From the NCBI GenBank assembly GCA_905250075.1, contig CAJNOP010000139.1, positions 62,001 through 126,000 of the forward strand: a stretch of 64,000 nucleotides of DNA, in the 5' to 3' direction. This DNA comes from Rotaria sp. Silwood1 (taxonomy: Eukaryota; Rotifera; Eurotatoria; Philodinida; Philodinidae). Shown in pieces: positions 43,501-57,040 of the stretch. The notes below the pieces were generated by a model that did not search any database, had not been told where the DNA came from, and worked only from the letters and a program-made list of their open reading frames with translations. How positions within the stretch are numbered: the first letter of the stretch is position 1; the number at the start of each line of letters is the position of its first letter. The position numbers and the translations under genes are program-made.

Positions 43501-45348
43501 TGTATATAGGTCGACTCAGTTTTTTGTCCTGATTTCAAATATGATACGGTTTAAAAGTCAAATGAAGTATTTTCCGTTTGAAAATTGTCGAATATTAGTC
43601 AGAAGAGAGGTAAACTAACCATTGAGTGTTGTAGTTAGAGCAAAAGTGCTTCATAAAACATCGAATTTCAAATAGAAAATGATCTCATCGGAAAGACCGC
43701 ATTCACTTGCATATCCACTGAAAAAAATCAAGCTGGTGTACCTGAAAAAACGATAGCTTCGAACGACTCGAAGAATCATTATTTGTGCCAGTATGACCTA
43801 ATTGAGACAGTACTTGGCATTCATCGATAGACAATAATTTCAATGTCTTAGACGTTCTTATAAAATCTGATAGAGAGTAAAACTTTCTATCAAATAAGCC
43901 TATTTGCGATTAACTTACGTCGGGCTTTGATGGACTTTCAGGTCAAAAACTGTTTTTTTTACCGCTTCTGGTGGATGCTTCAGATCTTTCTTATTAGCCA
44001 AGTGTGATCAAATAACAAATGTTTTTTCACCGAAATGATCAGCTTTGAAAGCTCCACAAATTCTGCAAGTTTCACTCCAATTGAAAGTAGTCATTTGTAA
44101 AAACTTTAGATCTCCGCCTCGGAAGGTCTCAAGATATCTAGGGGAAACAACACTATTTAATAATGTTGTCTCAATATTTAAACCAAATCAAAAGGGTGGA
44201 GAATTCTGAACTATCAGGATTATAGAGCAAGTAACGTTCTGTCGAATATACTATACTACTATATCGAGCAATTCGGTTTTCTGAAATAATCAAGAACTCT
44301 GTTTTTTGTGCAATCGGTGAGTAGTCAACCTATATATGAGGCACAAATTTTTTCCAAACCTCAAATCGAGTTTAATATGATTTGATGCGCCTTTTCACGA
44401 GGAATCCAAATATGGTCTCGGTTCTTATCTATACGTTCGTTTTAGTGAAGAAAGCTATCAAAAACCGTTGGTCAAAATTGTGTAGAAAACTGTTTTTTTT
44501 ACATTTTACTGGTAATTAATGATAACAGTATTTTTGGTGTATCTCCTTGAAAAATAAAAGCTTTTAAAAAAAAAATTTTTTTTTTATTAAAATTCTTAAA
44601 ATTAAAAGCTCTACAAACGCTGAAAATTTCATCAAAATCGGAGAATTTTTTTGTACAGTGTATCTGAGATCCAGTGGAAATACGTGAACTTATTCTTATT
44701 CCTAATAAGTACAATTATTACTTCTCTAGAATTTAAAATTGTTCAATAAGTTAAATGAATTTTAACATCAAAATATTCTGCATGTCTTCAGATCATTTGA
44801 CTTTTGTCTTTCGTCGACATCAACTAGTTTTGAAAACGAGAATAGCAGTACATGAAATACTACAAGAATAGATCATTCAAAGAATAGTTATTTCGAAATT
44901 AAAACATTCTTTCTTTGATTATCGGTAAATTGCATATAAAATTTTGTATCTAATTTAATCGTACAATTTAGTTAATAATTGTTTTTTTTTCTCTTTTTCT
45001 TTCGTACATTGAGTATCCATGTTTGAAAAAAAATGACGCACATTCACATGAATGTATGTTTGCATAAGAACAATCAAATGCATATCACCGTTGCCAGCTA
45101 TAAATTCATATGACAACAACAAAAAAAAAAAAAAAAAGAAAGAAATTCACCTTACGTTTTTCTTCCCTTCACTCTTTCAATAGAATTAAAAAGACGAGAG
45201 CAGATTGTACAGCAAATAAAAAGACAAACGTACACAAGCTTCATGAAAGAATCTGCTTGTGAATACAACGAACACAATTCATATATCAGTAAAGATTAAT
45301 AATTATTGTTTATTTATAATTTCTTTATTATCATTTACAATCTAATAG
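43501..45348. other. No gene seen; upstream exons of the next gene may be hidden here
   Basis: AT-rich sequence with no recognisable frame. The gene starting at 45349 needs an earlier exon with an ATG, possibly around 45050-45300, but I could not place it. Confidence 0.35.
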
Positions 45349-46790
45349 ATTATGATAATGAGTTAATTATATCAAATTCAGAAAAATTCGATGATTTATG
45401 TCGAAAATTAACATTAACTGATGTTGATCAAGCATTATTTACATTAAAAATTAATTCGAATTCATCTCAAAAACGAAAAATTTCTTCCGATAATAGCACA
45501 TCAACGATATTACTTGAACAAGGTAAATTACTTGACGACTATCTCTATTCAAGTACATCAACGATAATACAAAGTTTTTTTTTTAATAATCAAAAGCAAA
45601 CACTAGATATAAAAAAAAGAAAAGAAAACGTTCAGCAAGGTTAAAATGTAATACAAAACCATCACATTACTTTCATTGTCAAGAAGAAAATTTTATCCGT
45701 TTATGTATTACTATTGTAATGAATAAAAATACAAGAACCAAAGAGATCTTTGAGCAAGAAAAAAAATGATCTATCGATGCCTGTAATGTAAAAGGTTCAG
45801 TTTGTTTTTAAGGAACATCTAACTCAAGTTTATCATCTGATTCCCAAACTTTGAACTTATATTTTGCAAGTAATTAGAACACTACTATTCTAACACAACC
45901 TCCAGAGAGTTGTTTTTTCATTAGATTTTCGTCAAGATATCAAATTCCCAAGACATAAGACCTTATTGTATTTATAGTAAAAGAAAGTGGTGTTTAGCTA
46001 AAATTACAGAACAGTAGAATATCTTGAGAATTTTTGTAATCAGATGATGAATTTGAGCTAGATAGTCCTCGAAAACAAGCTCATTTACTGAAGCTTAATA
46101 AAATGACCAAAATATAGTATAATATTGATACATTACGAAATATTTTTTTACTTAGATGATAGCTCTTTTCTTACCTATAACATGTAATCTAACTTAATTG
46201 GTAATATGTGTGGGGACCAAATTTGTCGAGTTTCAGATGTATTAAATTATAGTTTTTGATTTATTTTCTTTTAAATAGAATATGATTGTTGTCGTTTACT
46301 TCGATCGAATACTTCATCACGTTCATTTTTACCATTAGCTCGTCGTGGTCGTTCATTATTTTCAGCTCGACCTCATCATTTACTTTGTACAAATTGTACA
46401 AAAATAAAACATCAACAACAACTTGATATTTTACAAAATCAACAACAAAAAATTTCTTCAAATCATACATTTCAAATAACAATTAATTTAGATTTATCAT
46501 CTCAAGAACAAATTGCTTTAAATAATCAACAATATCAATCAAGTCAAACACTTGTTTGGAATATAAATACATCCGATAGAAATACTATTGATCTTACTTA
46601 TGATACTGGTACATTAAATGATCATGAAAAGAAAATTTTACTTGATGAAACAATTCAAAAACTTCAAATGATTCTCAATAATCGATCAACGACAACATTA
46701 ACAGAAAATAATCATGATAATCCAGAATTTACAAATCGTATATTAAAAACAACCATCAATATTCTTTCTTCATCACAAAATTCAATTTAA
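45349..46790 (+). CDS. Unrecognised gene, last two exons identified
   Basis: Exons 45349-45639 and 46279-46790, joined in phase (donor GGTTAA after CAAG, acceptor AAATAG), with TAA at 46788-46790. The first encodes a polar segment with KFDDLCRKLTLTDVDQALF and a Ser/Thr-rich part. The second starts YDCCRLLR, has a second Cys pair (LLCTNCTK) and then Gln/Asn/Thr-rich sequence with DEKKILLDETIQKLQ-like helices. A Cys-Cys/CxxC zinc site is possible. The first exon begins at an acceptor (CTAATAG), so 5' exons are missing from this annotation. I do not recognise the family. Its stop is only 66 bases from the stop of the opposite-strand Ig gene. Confidence 0.5.
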
Positions 46791-46856
46791 ATTTATTTAA
46801 AATAGGATACTAAAAACAAAAAAAAAAACAAACAACCAATAACAAAAAGTCAACCA

Positions 46857-48362
46857 TTATATTGCACAATGTATTTGTTTTAATAATAATAAAAATATGA
46901 GAAGATATTTATATAATGATCGATTATATATTTGACCTGTATCATATGCTGATTGAAGTAAATAAGCAGATGATGAACCTTCTTGACGTGGTAAACGATG
47001 CAATTCTTCTTCTAAAATAAAAAAGAAAATATTTTCAACTGCATTAAAATTAATTTTATTAAGTAGTTGAATAATTCAAAAAAAACAACGTTCAGGAATA
47101 TCGCCGTTTATAAATCTCCTTAGATTATCATAAATTTGAATTAAAATAGATATAGGAACAATGATCTTTTTCAGTACTTAGGATGACCTATTACTAAATC
47201 CAATTCTAATAAAAATGTTTTTAATAATCTGTTAAGTTTTAATAGAAAAAAAAACAAAGGCTATCTTACAAATACATGTAAATCCAGACGTCTTATATAA
47301 ATCAAAAGACATTAATTCTTATAAGTCATAGATGAAGAGTTTATCAGCATAATTATAAAATGACAACAGAAAAAAAATTTCTCCGAATTGCAAGTAAACG
47401 AGATCAGAAGGAAAAAACATATTAATACTTACTAGTTCGTCGTCTAACTAATATTGATGATTCTTTTCCATCATATCTACATGTATAATTCGTTTGATTA
47501 AAATGATGATTTTTTGTATTTAATAAAATTGTTAAACGTTGTGTATTAAATGATATTGTTTCAATAAAAAATTTATGTTTATCTTCATCTAATGTGTGTC
47601 CATTAACAAACCACATTAATTTATGAATTTCGATTGATGAATCACATAAAAGTGAACATGTTATTGTAAATGTTCGATTGACCGGATAAAGAAGAATTGG
47701 TAACGATGGAGAAAGATATGGATGAGCTAATTTAAATAAAAAAAAAAAAACAAATTTGATTTCTTTTTTTTTCTATTACTCAAAAATAAATAACATACAA
47801 TTAACAATTAATTTAATACTATGTTGACCATTTGTACTTGATTTACATGTATAATAACCTTGATCTTCAATTAAAATATTATTTATTAATAAACGAGATG
47901 TTGTTGATGATGATGATATTAAATTAAAACGACCATTTGCTGCATATTCTGGTAGAAGAATATCACCAATAGCAATAAATGATAAACGACTATGAGATGA
48001 ATTCGGACGAAACCATGAGATCTAAAATATCATAAACTAAATTCCTAGCAATGTGATATTTTTGACATATTTCCAATCGAAGAAAAATAAATAAATTCAA
48101 TTTTCTATTTATCTCAAGGACATACCACTTCATCCGATTGTTTTGTTGAACGAATTGGACAAATTAATTCAACATCAGTACCACATGTAGCATGCATTGT
48201 TGTTGAACCATTAGCTATTAAAATTTATCAAAATCAATGATTATCATTTTCATAGGATTTATGTTACTTACAACAATATGATAATGATTGTAATAGAAGC
48301 AAATAAAAAATGACAAAATCACCAAATCTTCGAAACGACAAGTTGATAGCGATGTTGATCAT
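46857..48362 (-). CDS. Secreted or membrane-anchored protein with two Ig domains
   Basis: Five exons: 48272-48362 (ATG 48362), 48126-48214, 47799-48021, 47433-47726, 46857-47012, with all phases consistent. Exon 1 is a signal peptide (FVIFYLLLLQSLSYC). Ig domain 1 spans exons 2-3: VELICPI (first Cys), ISWFRP (the core Trp), and DQGYYTCKS (second Cys). Ig domain 2 is exon 4: FTITCSLLC, LMWFVNG, NQTNYTCRYDG. Exon 5 gives a short linker and then ends in a hydrophobic tail (LYKYLLIFLLLLKQIHCAI) with no cytoplasmic domain, as in GPI-anchored proteins. The role is likely cell-surface adhesion or recognition. It shares a head-to-head 2.1-kb upstream region with the WDR88-like gene. Confidence 0.75.
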
Positions 48363-50504
48363 TATTATCGATGAACGTCTGCCACATTGCGTCTGCAATA
48401 ATAATACATATACAAATCGTTTGGGACATTCATATATGTCTCGGGTGTGATTAACTTTTTAGTAGTAGACGTCACTTAGATTGTTCTTTCTCTTCTTTTT
48501 TTTTTTGTTCAATACACTCACACACACATATACACACGCCTACATATATACATTTCGATTTTTCATCATTTTCTTCTCAATTAAAATCACATTTGTTGTT
48601 TAGCTACAGCATATAATAGGAGAGGATAAAATGTTAACTCTGATATCAAATTTGTCCACCTTTGTCAAAATTTTTTTATATAGTCAAATCATCATTCAAA
48701 TAAATTAGAATTTTATTGAATAAGACTGACTCATTTTAATATATATTTATATATATATATACACTATGCATGTGCAATTTTTTTTTGTTTCTAATCATTA
48801 AACAATTAATTGACGTAGATGTGTGTGTTTATACGAAATTCGATTCTATGTAGCTTTTGCCATATGTCAACAATAGAAGAGAAAGAACAACTGTTCAGTC
48901 TGTCTCATTGCTACATATATTCTCTCATAAAGCACAAGCGTAGACAATCTAGAGAACAAAGAAAAAAGAGAAAGTTAACTTTTGAGTGACTACAAGCACT
49001 TGAACAGTTTATTACATAAAGAGAATAGACGCAATAGCTCATGCAGACAAAAGATTGTTCAATAAGTCAGACAAAGCAAAAAAAAAAAAAAAAAGAAAAA
49101 GCGCGTGCAAGAGAGATATAGAATAATTTATTCTTCTACCCATTCAAGTTACAACAATGATGACAAACACAAAGCTAAGAATTTAAAATTAGATCGATAT
49201 AAATGATGATGAATGGCATACAGGATCACATCAGCACTAATAGACCGAAGAGAAAAAAAGACAGAATAGGATTTAGTTTCGTATAATGTTTGAACTATTA
49301 TATTGCACGTGCTCATCTTATGTGCATATATGTATACTCTTGAATCTTCTAACGACATTCATGATGCAACTCTCATATATATATATATATACATATAAGT
49401 CAAGCAAAAGACATGATCAATCAACACTCATACAAATGGACTTCTCTTTTTTTTTTTTCTTTCTCTTTGTATATATTTCTTGTCTATGCTTATGATTTTT
49501 TGCCTTCAAACATTTGAATATGATGATGATCATTAGATTCAATCTAAGCAACAGATTTTCTTTCATACAAAACTAAGACCTTCATATTTGACATTTTTAA
49601 ACAATGTAAAATATGGTGATGTTATAAGATAAAGTCATATTCAATTTATAAACATAATTATTTATCATCAATTAAACTTTTACTTTACTTATTTATCAGT
49701 CATGGTAAAATGAACATATGTAAAATTTTCAAAAAATAAAAACTAACTTACTTGAAGATAAAAATCTTATTTGTGGTGTAATCTTCACACCAAAATTGTT
49801 TTCGATAATATACACTTGATAATAGGAAAGATAAATAGTTCTATAAAATTTTTGTCATCATCTATTTTAAGAACATTAATGATAGCATGCTATTCGATAA
49901 AAGAAAAAGAAAGCTTTATGGATTTGTTGAGTTGAATTATGAACAAGAAATGATGAGCATTCCTCGAGTTCTCGATTAACCATCAAGAGACATAGAGAGA
50001 AGAGAAGAAGAAGAAAAAAAAGAAAAGAGAAAACAGAGTACAACAGAGAGAGAGAGAGAGCGAGAGAAAGAACAATGTCTTCTCTATTCTTCGAAATCTA
50101 CAATTAAGGTAATTCATTCACTGTTAGATTCACTTTTCTTTTTTTTTTTTTTTCTACTTCTTGGATAATTCGACTAACTACAAACATGATCATGTTTCCT
50201 TGAATGAACTAAAATTCTTTTAATAAAAGAAAGGAAATAAAAAAAAAATTTCCGTTTCATACATAATATCAAATATAATAAAAAAGAATATTTTTATTTT
50301 GTTATTCTGTTCTGTTCTGTTTTTTTTTGTTTTCTTTCATCATCACCTCAGAGACGAAATATGTCGGCATGTGTGTTTGTTCAATCGATTGAAGTAAAAA
50401 GAAAAAGAAAAAGAAAAAAAGAATTGTAATTTTCACATGCAATAGATTCTAGTGAAAGAAGAAAGCCATACATACACACACACTCACATACAAAAATAAA
50501 AACG
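48363..50504. other. Shared upstream region between two divergent genes
   Basis: No coding sequence. Contains CA/TA microsatellite stretches (48520-48560, 48740-48770, 49375-49395), purine-rich tracts (50005-50070, 50395-50425) and long homopolymer runs. Promoters of the Ig gene and the WDR88-like gene must lie here; I cannot mark them. Confidence 0.45.
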
Positions 50505-53132
50505 ATGGCGTTACAATCGCATAACATGAATTTAACAGAACCACTTGCACCTAATGCTGAATGGGTTCATGAAAGTTCGGCACAAGTAGGTTTTAAGTTT
50601 ATGTGATTCTTAGTGTTCATTTTAATCTAAATGTCTAAACTTCATAATTTTCCATAATGTGATTGATCGCCTGACCCGTCGCTCTCAATGATTAATCTTG
50701 ATCTCGATGGGAGGTGTCATTGGTTGTGAGGATGAATGATCCGCAACGACAATCGCCTGCCCACCCGCCCCTGAACTTCTAACACAACAGTCAGGTCACG
50801 ACATGATGCCTATTATCATAAGCTTACCTTTTTATGACGTAATATAAAACAATGATGATTTCCTTGTTACTGTTACCCTGATGTGTATGTCTATCCTGAG
50901 GCTTGACAAGAGCAAAAAAGAAAAAAAAAAAAAAAAGAAATCCGCCGTGCATTTATTATTCAATTGATAATCACGATATGAGCATTATATGTAATGAGGT
51001 TCTAGTCATTATTATTATTATGATCGAACGGATGCTTTCTTTCTTTTTTTTGTCTTGCTGTCTATATTTTCTTGATCAAAAGATTTATTATCGTCATTAT
51101 CAAGAATTTTTCTTACCTTTATTCATTCATTCTTTCTTTTCAATTCATTCAATGAAATTAGATACTATTCACCTTTTCATTGATGTATCATGTATAATAT
51201 GATTTTATGCAATAGAATATAATATATATATATATATGTATGCAATTGTAGGTTGAAATAAAATTGTATCATGGACATACGGGACCTATTAAATCATGTC
51301 AATTGATTGAAAATAAAAATTGGCTTATAACAGGATCAAATGACAATACAGCTCGTATATGGGATTTTCATAGTGGAAGACAAATTCATCAATATAAACT
51401 TAATCATGACATGGCAGCTGTACCAGCCGTAAGAATCAATCAAGAAGCAACTCGGTACATTTATTATAAACTTATATAATAATCAATTAATCATTTTTAT
51501 TTTCTAGTTTATATTCATGTAGTTGGGATAAGACAGTGCGTTGTTTTGATGTTGAAACTGACAAAGAAATTGTATATAAATACATTCTTTTCAATAGTAT
51601 TATTATTTTTGTGTTTATTTTCTATTAGTGGAAAGGTGTTCATGAACATATTGTTACAAATTGTCATATATCTCATGATGGTAAATCTTTATGTTCTGGT
51701 ACTGATTTAGATAGTGTTCTAACAATATGGGATACAACAAGTGGTCTTATGACTTCTCGAATACCTAATGTACATGAATCAACTATAACAAGTTGTCAAT
51801 TTAATATGTCAGATGATCGAATAATCACAACATCAACAGATAAAACAACAAAATTTTTCGATCTTGTTTCTCAGCGTTCGACAATGACATTAAGGTATAT
51901 ATATATATAATCAATAGACATAGAGATTGGCTCACTTGTCAATCAATGATGCAAGACATAAAAATACTATGTCATGAAAGATTGATCTCTTATACAACAA
52001 AACAATCATAGAAAAGAGAAATATATCATACGAACTAATTGATAATGATGCAATTGCATGAGTTTACCAAAATTTCATATATAACAAAAGGAAAAAATAT
52101 TCTACTATTTTGTTTTTTTTGTTTCTAGAGGTCATGAAGGAGTTGTATCAAATTGTACATTCAATAAATTTGAACGATTATATGCAACATGTTCATGGGA
52201 TAAAACAGTACTTCTTTATGATGCTACAGTTGGTAGTTTTAGGTGAGTGACAAGACAATTAGCTCTTGCCATTCATTCGAACTCTGTGGGTGTTCAAATT
52301 AATGAGATGGCCTTTTCAGATGCTCATCTTTATACACTCCTCCTTCTTATTCTACCTGCTGAGCATGTCAACTGTTCAATTGATATGTATATTTTTTTTT
52401 TGCTATTATAGACGTGAAGGTCCTTTAATGTTACCAAAATTACATGAAGGATCGATCGCGGCATGTCACATGTCGGATGATGGCAAGCTTCTTGTTACTG
52501 GAGGATATGATTTACGAGTTGTATTATGGGATTTAGAAAATATGACACATAAGCTTGGACTACGTGTAAGAAAGGATTAAAATAGTTTCCATATATATGT
52601 CAATGAAATATTTCATTTTTTCTTTCAATAGGGACATCGTGATTGGATTAATGATGTCTGGTTAACAAGTGATAATAAATGGATTATATCAGTATCAAAT
52701 GTAAGTATATATATATATTATTTAAAATTATTTTTGTTTTATTAAACAAAAGGATTGTGATATACGTTTATGGCATGTAGAAAATTGTGATAATATAAAA
52801 CAAGTTATAGAACAAAATAAAACATTAAAAAATGCTAAAATTGTCAGGGTAAGTTTAAGAAAGCAAAAAAAAAAACATTTGTTTCTTATTGTTTTTTTTT
52901 TTACCAAATTTAGTGTTCCAAATGTGGTAAAAATTTTTCTTCAAATAAATTAAAACGTGATAATCATGATATATTATCATCAACAATTTTATGTGTTTTT
53001 TGTCGTCTTGAACAAAAACAAATTAATGCAAATTATAATCATTCATTAAATGATTATGATCGACCAGCAGCATTAAATGATCAAATATCTCATAAATCAA
53101 ATTTAACTGAAATGTCACTTCAACATCATTAA
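50505..53132 (+). CDS. WDR88: WD40-repeat protein, WDR88-like
   Basis: Nine exons: 50505-50585, 51252-51454, 51508-51571, 51629-51894, 52129-52242, 52412-52565, 52632-52700, 52753-52848, 52914-53132; all phases agree. Seven WD repeats are readable, for example LYHGHTGPIKSCQLIENK with TARIWDF, CSWDKTVRCFD, TTSTDKTTKFFD, TCSWDKTVLLYD, GGYDLRVVLWDLE and NDCDIRLWHVEN. Repeat order, GHRDWINDVWLT and the tail with CSKCGK...CVFCRLE (a CxxC..CxxC zinc ribbon-like motif) match what I know of vertebrate WDR88, whose function is poorly known. The length of about 400 residues fits. Intron 1 is 666 bp, far longer than the others, and holds a GC-richer patch at 50665-50790. Confidence 0.8.
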
Positions 53133-56100
53133 TTTTATTAATAAAAAATAGTTTTTAATAATTTATATTGATCAAAGAATTTTTTATTTCGATTATGATA
53201 GTAAATAATAAATAAATAATCTTTCACTATTTACTTAAGAGAATCAAGAGATGAAAATTTGTCTTCACCAATAAATTCTTGTATATAGAATAAAGTAATC
53301 TTCTATGATTAGCACTAGTAGTTACATCGTGTTTCACATTTTATTTCCATAGAGATTGTACTAACAACTTTGATTTACAAATTGAAAAACAAAAAAAAAA
53401 TGAATTATTAAGAAAGTATAGAAAAATGATTTATGACGTTGAAATATTTTTGTAGGAAAACTAAAATTTTATTAAAAAATGCACTCTAACTGTCAAGTTT
53501 GTTTTTGCCTAAATGAAGAAAAATGTCCTTATCTACTGACGCATATAACACAATATTTTTTTTGTCGAAAGAAAATTGTATTCAAGAAATAATATTATAG
53601 TATGTCAAAAGAATTTCAGTTTTCTTTCAATCTTGTATCGAAACAAATAGTTCATTGAGTATCTCTTCATTTGATTGAATATTGATATACTTTTATGAGA
53701 TTTGAGTGTATGTCTACAGGTTACGGGCTTCTTGCCATCAAATTTATATTATTTATGGTTCGAAAGAGTTCTAAGAAATTTCATGCTTAGTATAGTAGAC
53801 CTGCAGGCGGACGTTTCATTATATCGTTTTCAATAATAAAACTACTCGTGTGATGGCGTCAAGGGAGGAAAAAAATGGAAATTCTGTACTTCACCATGCT
53901 TCAGGATGTGCAAAAGATATACTTTAGAATTTCTTTGCTATTTCAAGTATACTATCAACGTGTATCATGAATATGTGCGTGACACACATCGATAGAAGCC
54001 TTGAAAAAGCTAATAAGTTCTAAACAATAGTGTTGACATATCCTTAGAATGCACTAAACAACGAACTTTTCGTTTATTCCTGTTTGGATAGCTTCCTATT
54101 CAATTTGTTCAGGAAATATTTCAATATTGTTAAGCGTTTAAATATTGCGTAGACAATGTTTTGCATTTTTGATTCTCATACAATCGATATTAAATTATGT
54201 ATATGAGCTGACATTTTGACATAGTTATCATTAATCAAAATCATTTCAGTTAATTGATATGGATTTATTACATGTTTAATTACAATAATAACCGAGAATT
54301 TCATTTTATTAGAAACATTATTATTTTAGAGCTTATTTAAATTTAAATAATAAAAAAAAGATTATCCATCTTATCTTTTCTATTTTATAATCAATGAAGA
54401 TTTATTTTATTTGCAAAGATAGAATATGTGTTTTTTATGAATAATTTATTTTGTATCAAGTTTTTTAAAATTATAATGAAAGACTATTTTAATTGAAATT
54501 AGTATAAATAAAATTTCAAACCTTTTTAGTTCATTTCTAATGTTGAAAATTCTTTCTTGATAAACTCATTCATTTTAAATATATAATGTTATGATATATT
54601 TTATTTTTCAATAAACAATAATTTCAATCAATTCATTGAAAAATTTTGTATTCATTTTTATATTGAAATCTATAATATATATATATATGAAAAGTAAAAG
54701 TAACTTGATGACGTCAAATATGATCATGAATTTCTCATCAAAAAGAATCTTAATAACATTTATATAAGACAAAACAAAAAAAAAAGAAATATATAATCGA
54801 AGGACATGCCAGTGGCAAGATAATTACATTACTATCAACCTGTATATTAGTCCAAGAGAAGGTTGCGAAGATTTATTTATTTCTTTCGTTTTATCCTTGT
54901 ATGTCTGTCTGTCTGTCTATCTATCTATCTAACTATCTATCTTTCTTTCTAGATTTCTTCAACCTTCGCATGACTAGTACATTGATCGATAACTAATGAA
55001 TAAACCTTGTCATAGCCTTCAGATATCAAGGAATCAAAGCAAATTTCTGTTTCCAAATAAATACATCTATCATTTGTTTTGTCGATTGATAAACTTTCTA
55101 ATTTAACGGTGAATTGAATTTATAGATTAAATTTTTTTTTGTTCTTAGATATCTAAATTGCAAAAATTTAATTTCTATAGACGATATAAAAAAAAAAAAA
55201 AACTTGAATATATATTTTCACGTTAATATTAATATCGTTATTGATGTTTTTTTAATAATAGAAAATAATAATACTATCTTGAGATTAATAATCTCTCAAG
55301 GTTTTTCTCATCATGATAAAAAATTTAGTCTATTTTTAATGTAAAAAAAAAAAAAAGAAAAACAAAGAAACATAACATTTTAATTATCTATCATCCGTTT
55401 ATTTTTTCAATAAACTTCCCATGAGAATACGTTGCTTTGTTTATTATTATTATTATCAAGACAATAAAATAAAAACAAAAAAACTTATAGATTATTCTTT
55501 TAATAAGTATGATTTTATAGGACAATTGAAAATGAAATATTTCTATTTATTATATAATAACAATTGTCTTCATTGAAAAAAAAAAATCATAATAAAGACA
55601 AAAAAAAACATAAGGACCTACTATACATCGAATATTCTCCTTGATAAACTTGACATTGTCTCCTTCTTCAATACTTGTCTTTTCAATGGCATTGTACGTG
55701 TACAAGGTTTTTTCGATCGCTCTTTAATAATATGTAAAGGCATCATATTTTTGTTCTTGGTCTCTTTTTTTTTTTTTTTTTCTTATCCAAGGTCTAAATA
55801 GCAACATTACACGATACGATTAACAACAACAACAACAACAATAATAATAATAATTCTCTTATTTCTATATTTAGTCGAGTATTCATATCGAAAGATAAAC
55901 TCTAAACTAAAATGACCCATACGATTTGTTCGTACTGGAAAACACGAACTGACAATAACAACGGATGTTTTTGAAGGTTTTGTCATCAACAAGTAATGGA
56001 GTTATGTAAACGCGTTCGTGTACGCGATTGCAAAGCAAAAACACGACTTCACCTTCACCGAGAAGAGAGAACGGAAAACAAGAACAAACGGAAAACAAAA

Positions 56101-56984
56101 AATGACATGAAGGCTTGCCTCACAGAAAGAGGGAAAGAGAGAGAGAGAGAAACAGACAGAGAAAGAGAAGACGAGAATTTGTTGCTTTTACTTAGTTCTC
56201 AACATGCAACCTATTTCGTCTAAGGTCATTTATTTATTAGAATATTTTGGACAATGTTTGAATTATTTATACGATATTTATGTATGATTGTACGAAAAAT
56301 GACGTCAACTGCTGTATACGATCATTTGAAGTGACTTTTTCTTTTATCGTAAATGTGAGCAAGGTATAAATGATCATTTTATATACATGATGGTAAGATA
56401 TAATATTAAATTATAAAAGCTTATCAAATATTAGTACAAGTGTGTTATATGAACTCTTCTTAAGTGATGATCATATTGTTTCAAGGTTATCATCATATTT
56501 CGATACAATTTATATGATAGTATGGACCTTTTATTTAGCACTTCACATCATCTTTGTTTCTACTATTCAAGGTCATCAAAGCTTATTTTTTACATGTCCT
56601 TCTTTCTTCCTCTTCTATTCTCTCTTTCTTTCTCAGTCCTATTCCTTCATGGGCATCAACCGAACGAGAAAGAAAGCAAGAGAACCTTATTTTCTGATTC
56701 TCTTCTTTCGCCTTCAGGCTGTTCTCTGCTGATGCTGTTGTTGTTGCTGCTTATGGCGTGTGTTTGTATATAACGAAGAAAAAGATGGATAGAGAGAACG
56801 AGACAAATAGGCATAAACTATAGTTGTTAATAGTTTTTGTGACTTTCAGATGCATAACTCAATGACAATATTGCAGCAATTTGAAGAATACAATCTATGT
56901 TGACCAAATATCAACTACTTTAATTATATTACAGTATTATTTATTATCTTTTTACTGTAAATCAATCTCTAATTTTATAAATAC

Positions 56985-57021
<37 letters not shown>

Positions 57022-57040
57022 CTCATTTGATAATAAATCG
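53133..57040. other. Gene-poor interval
   Basis: No exon recognised on either strand. AATAAA at 53140 may end the WDR88-like transcript. A CTGT/CTAT microsatellite runs at 54901-54951, GTT/AAT trinucleotide runs at 55818-55852, and a GA-rich tract at 56128-56172. The (AT)n run at 56983-57016 sits 24 bp before the next start codon. Short frames at 56440-56770 look spurious. Confidence 0.5.

Noticed and set aside
56442..56773. Hydrophobic frames that might be membrane proteins
   Set aside because: T-rich sequence gives Phe/Leu/Ser-rich translation on its own; no other support.
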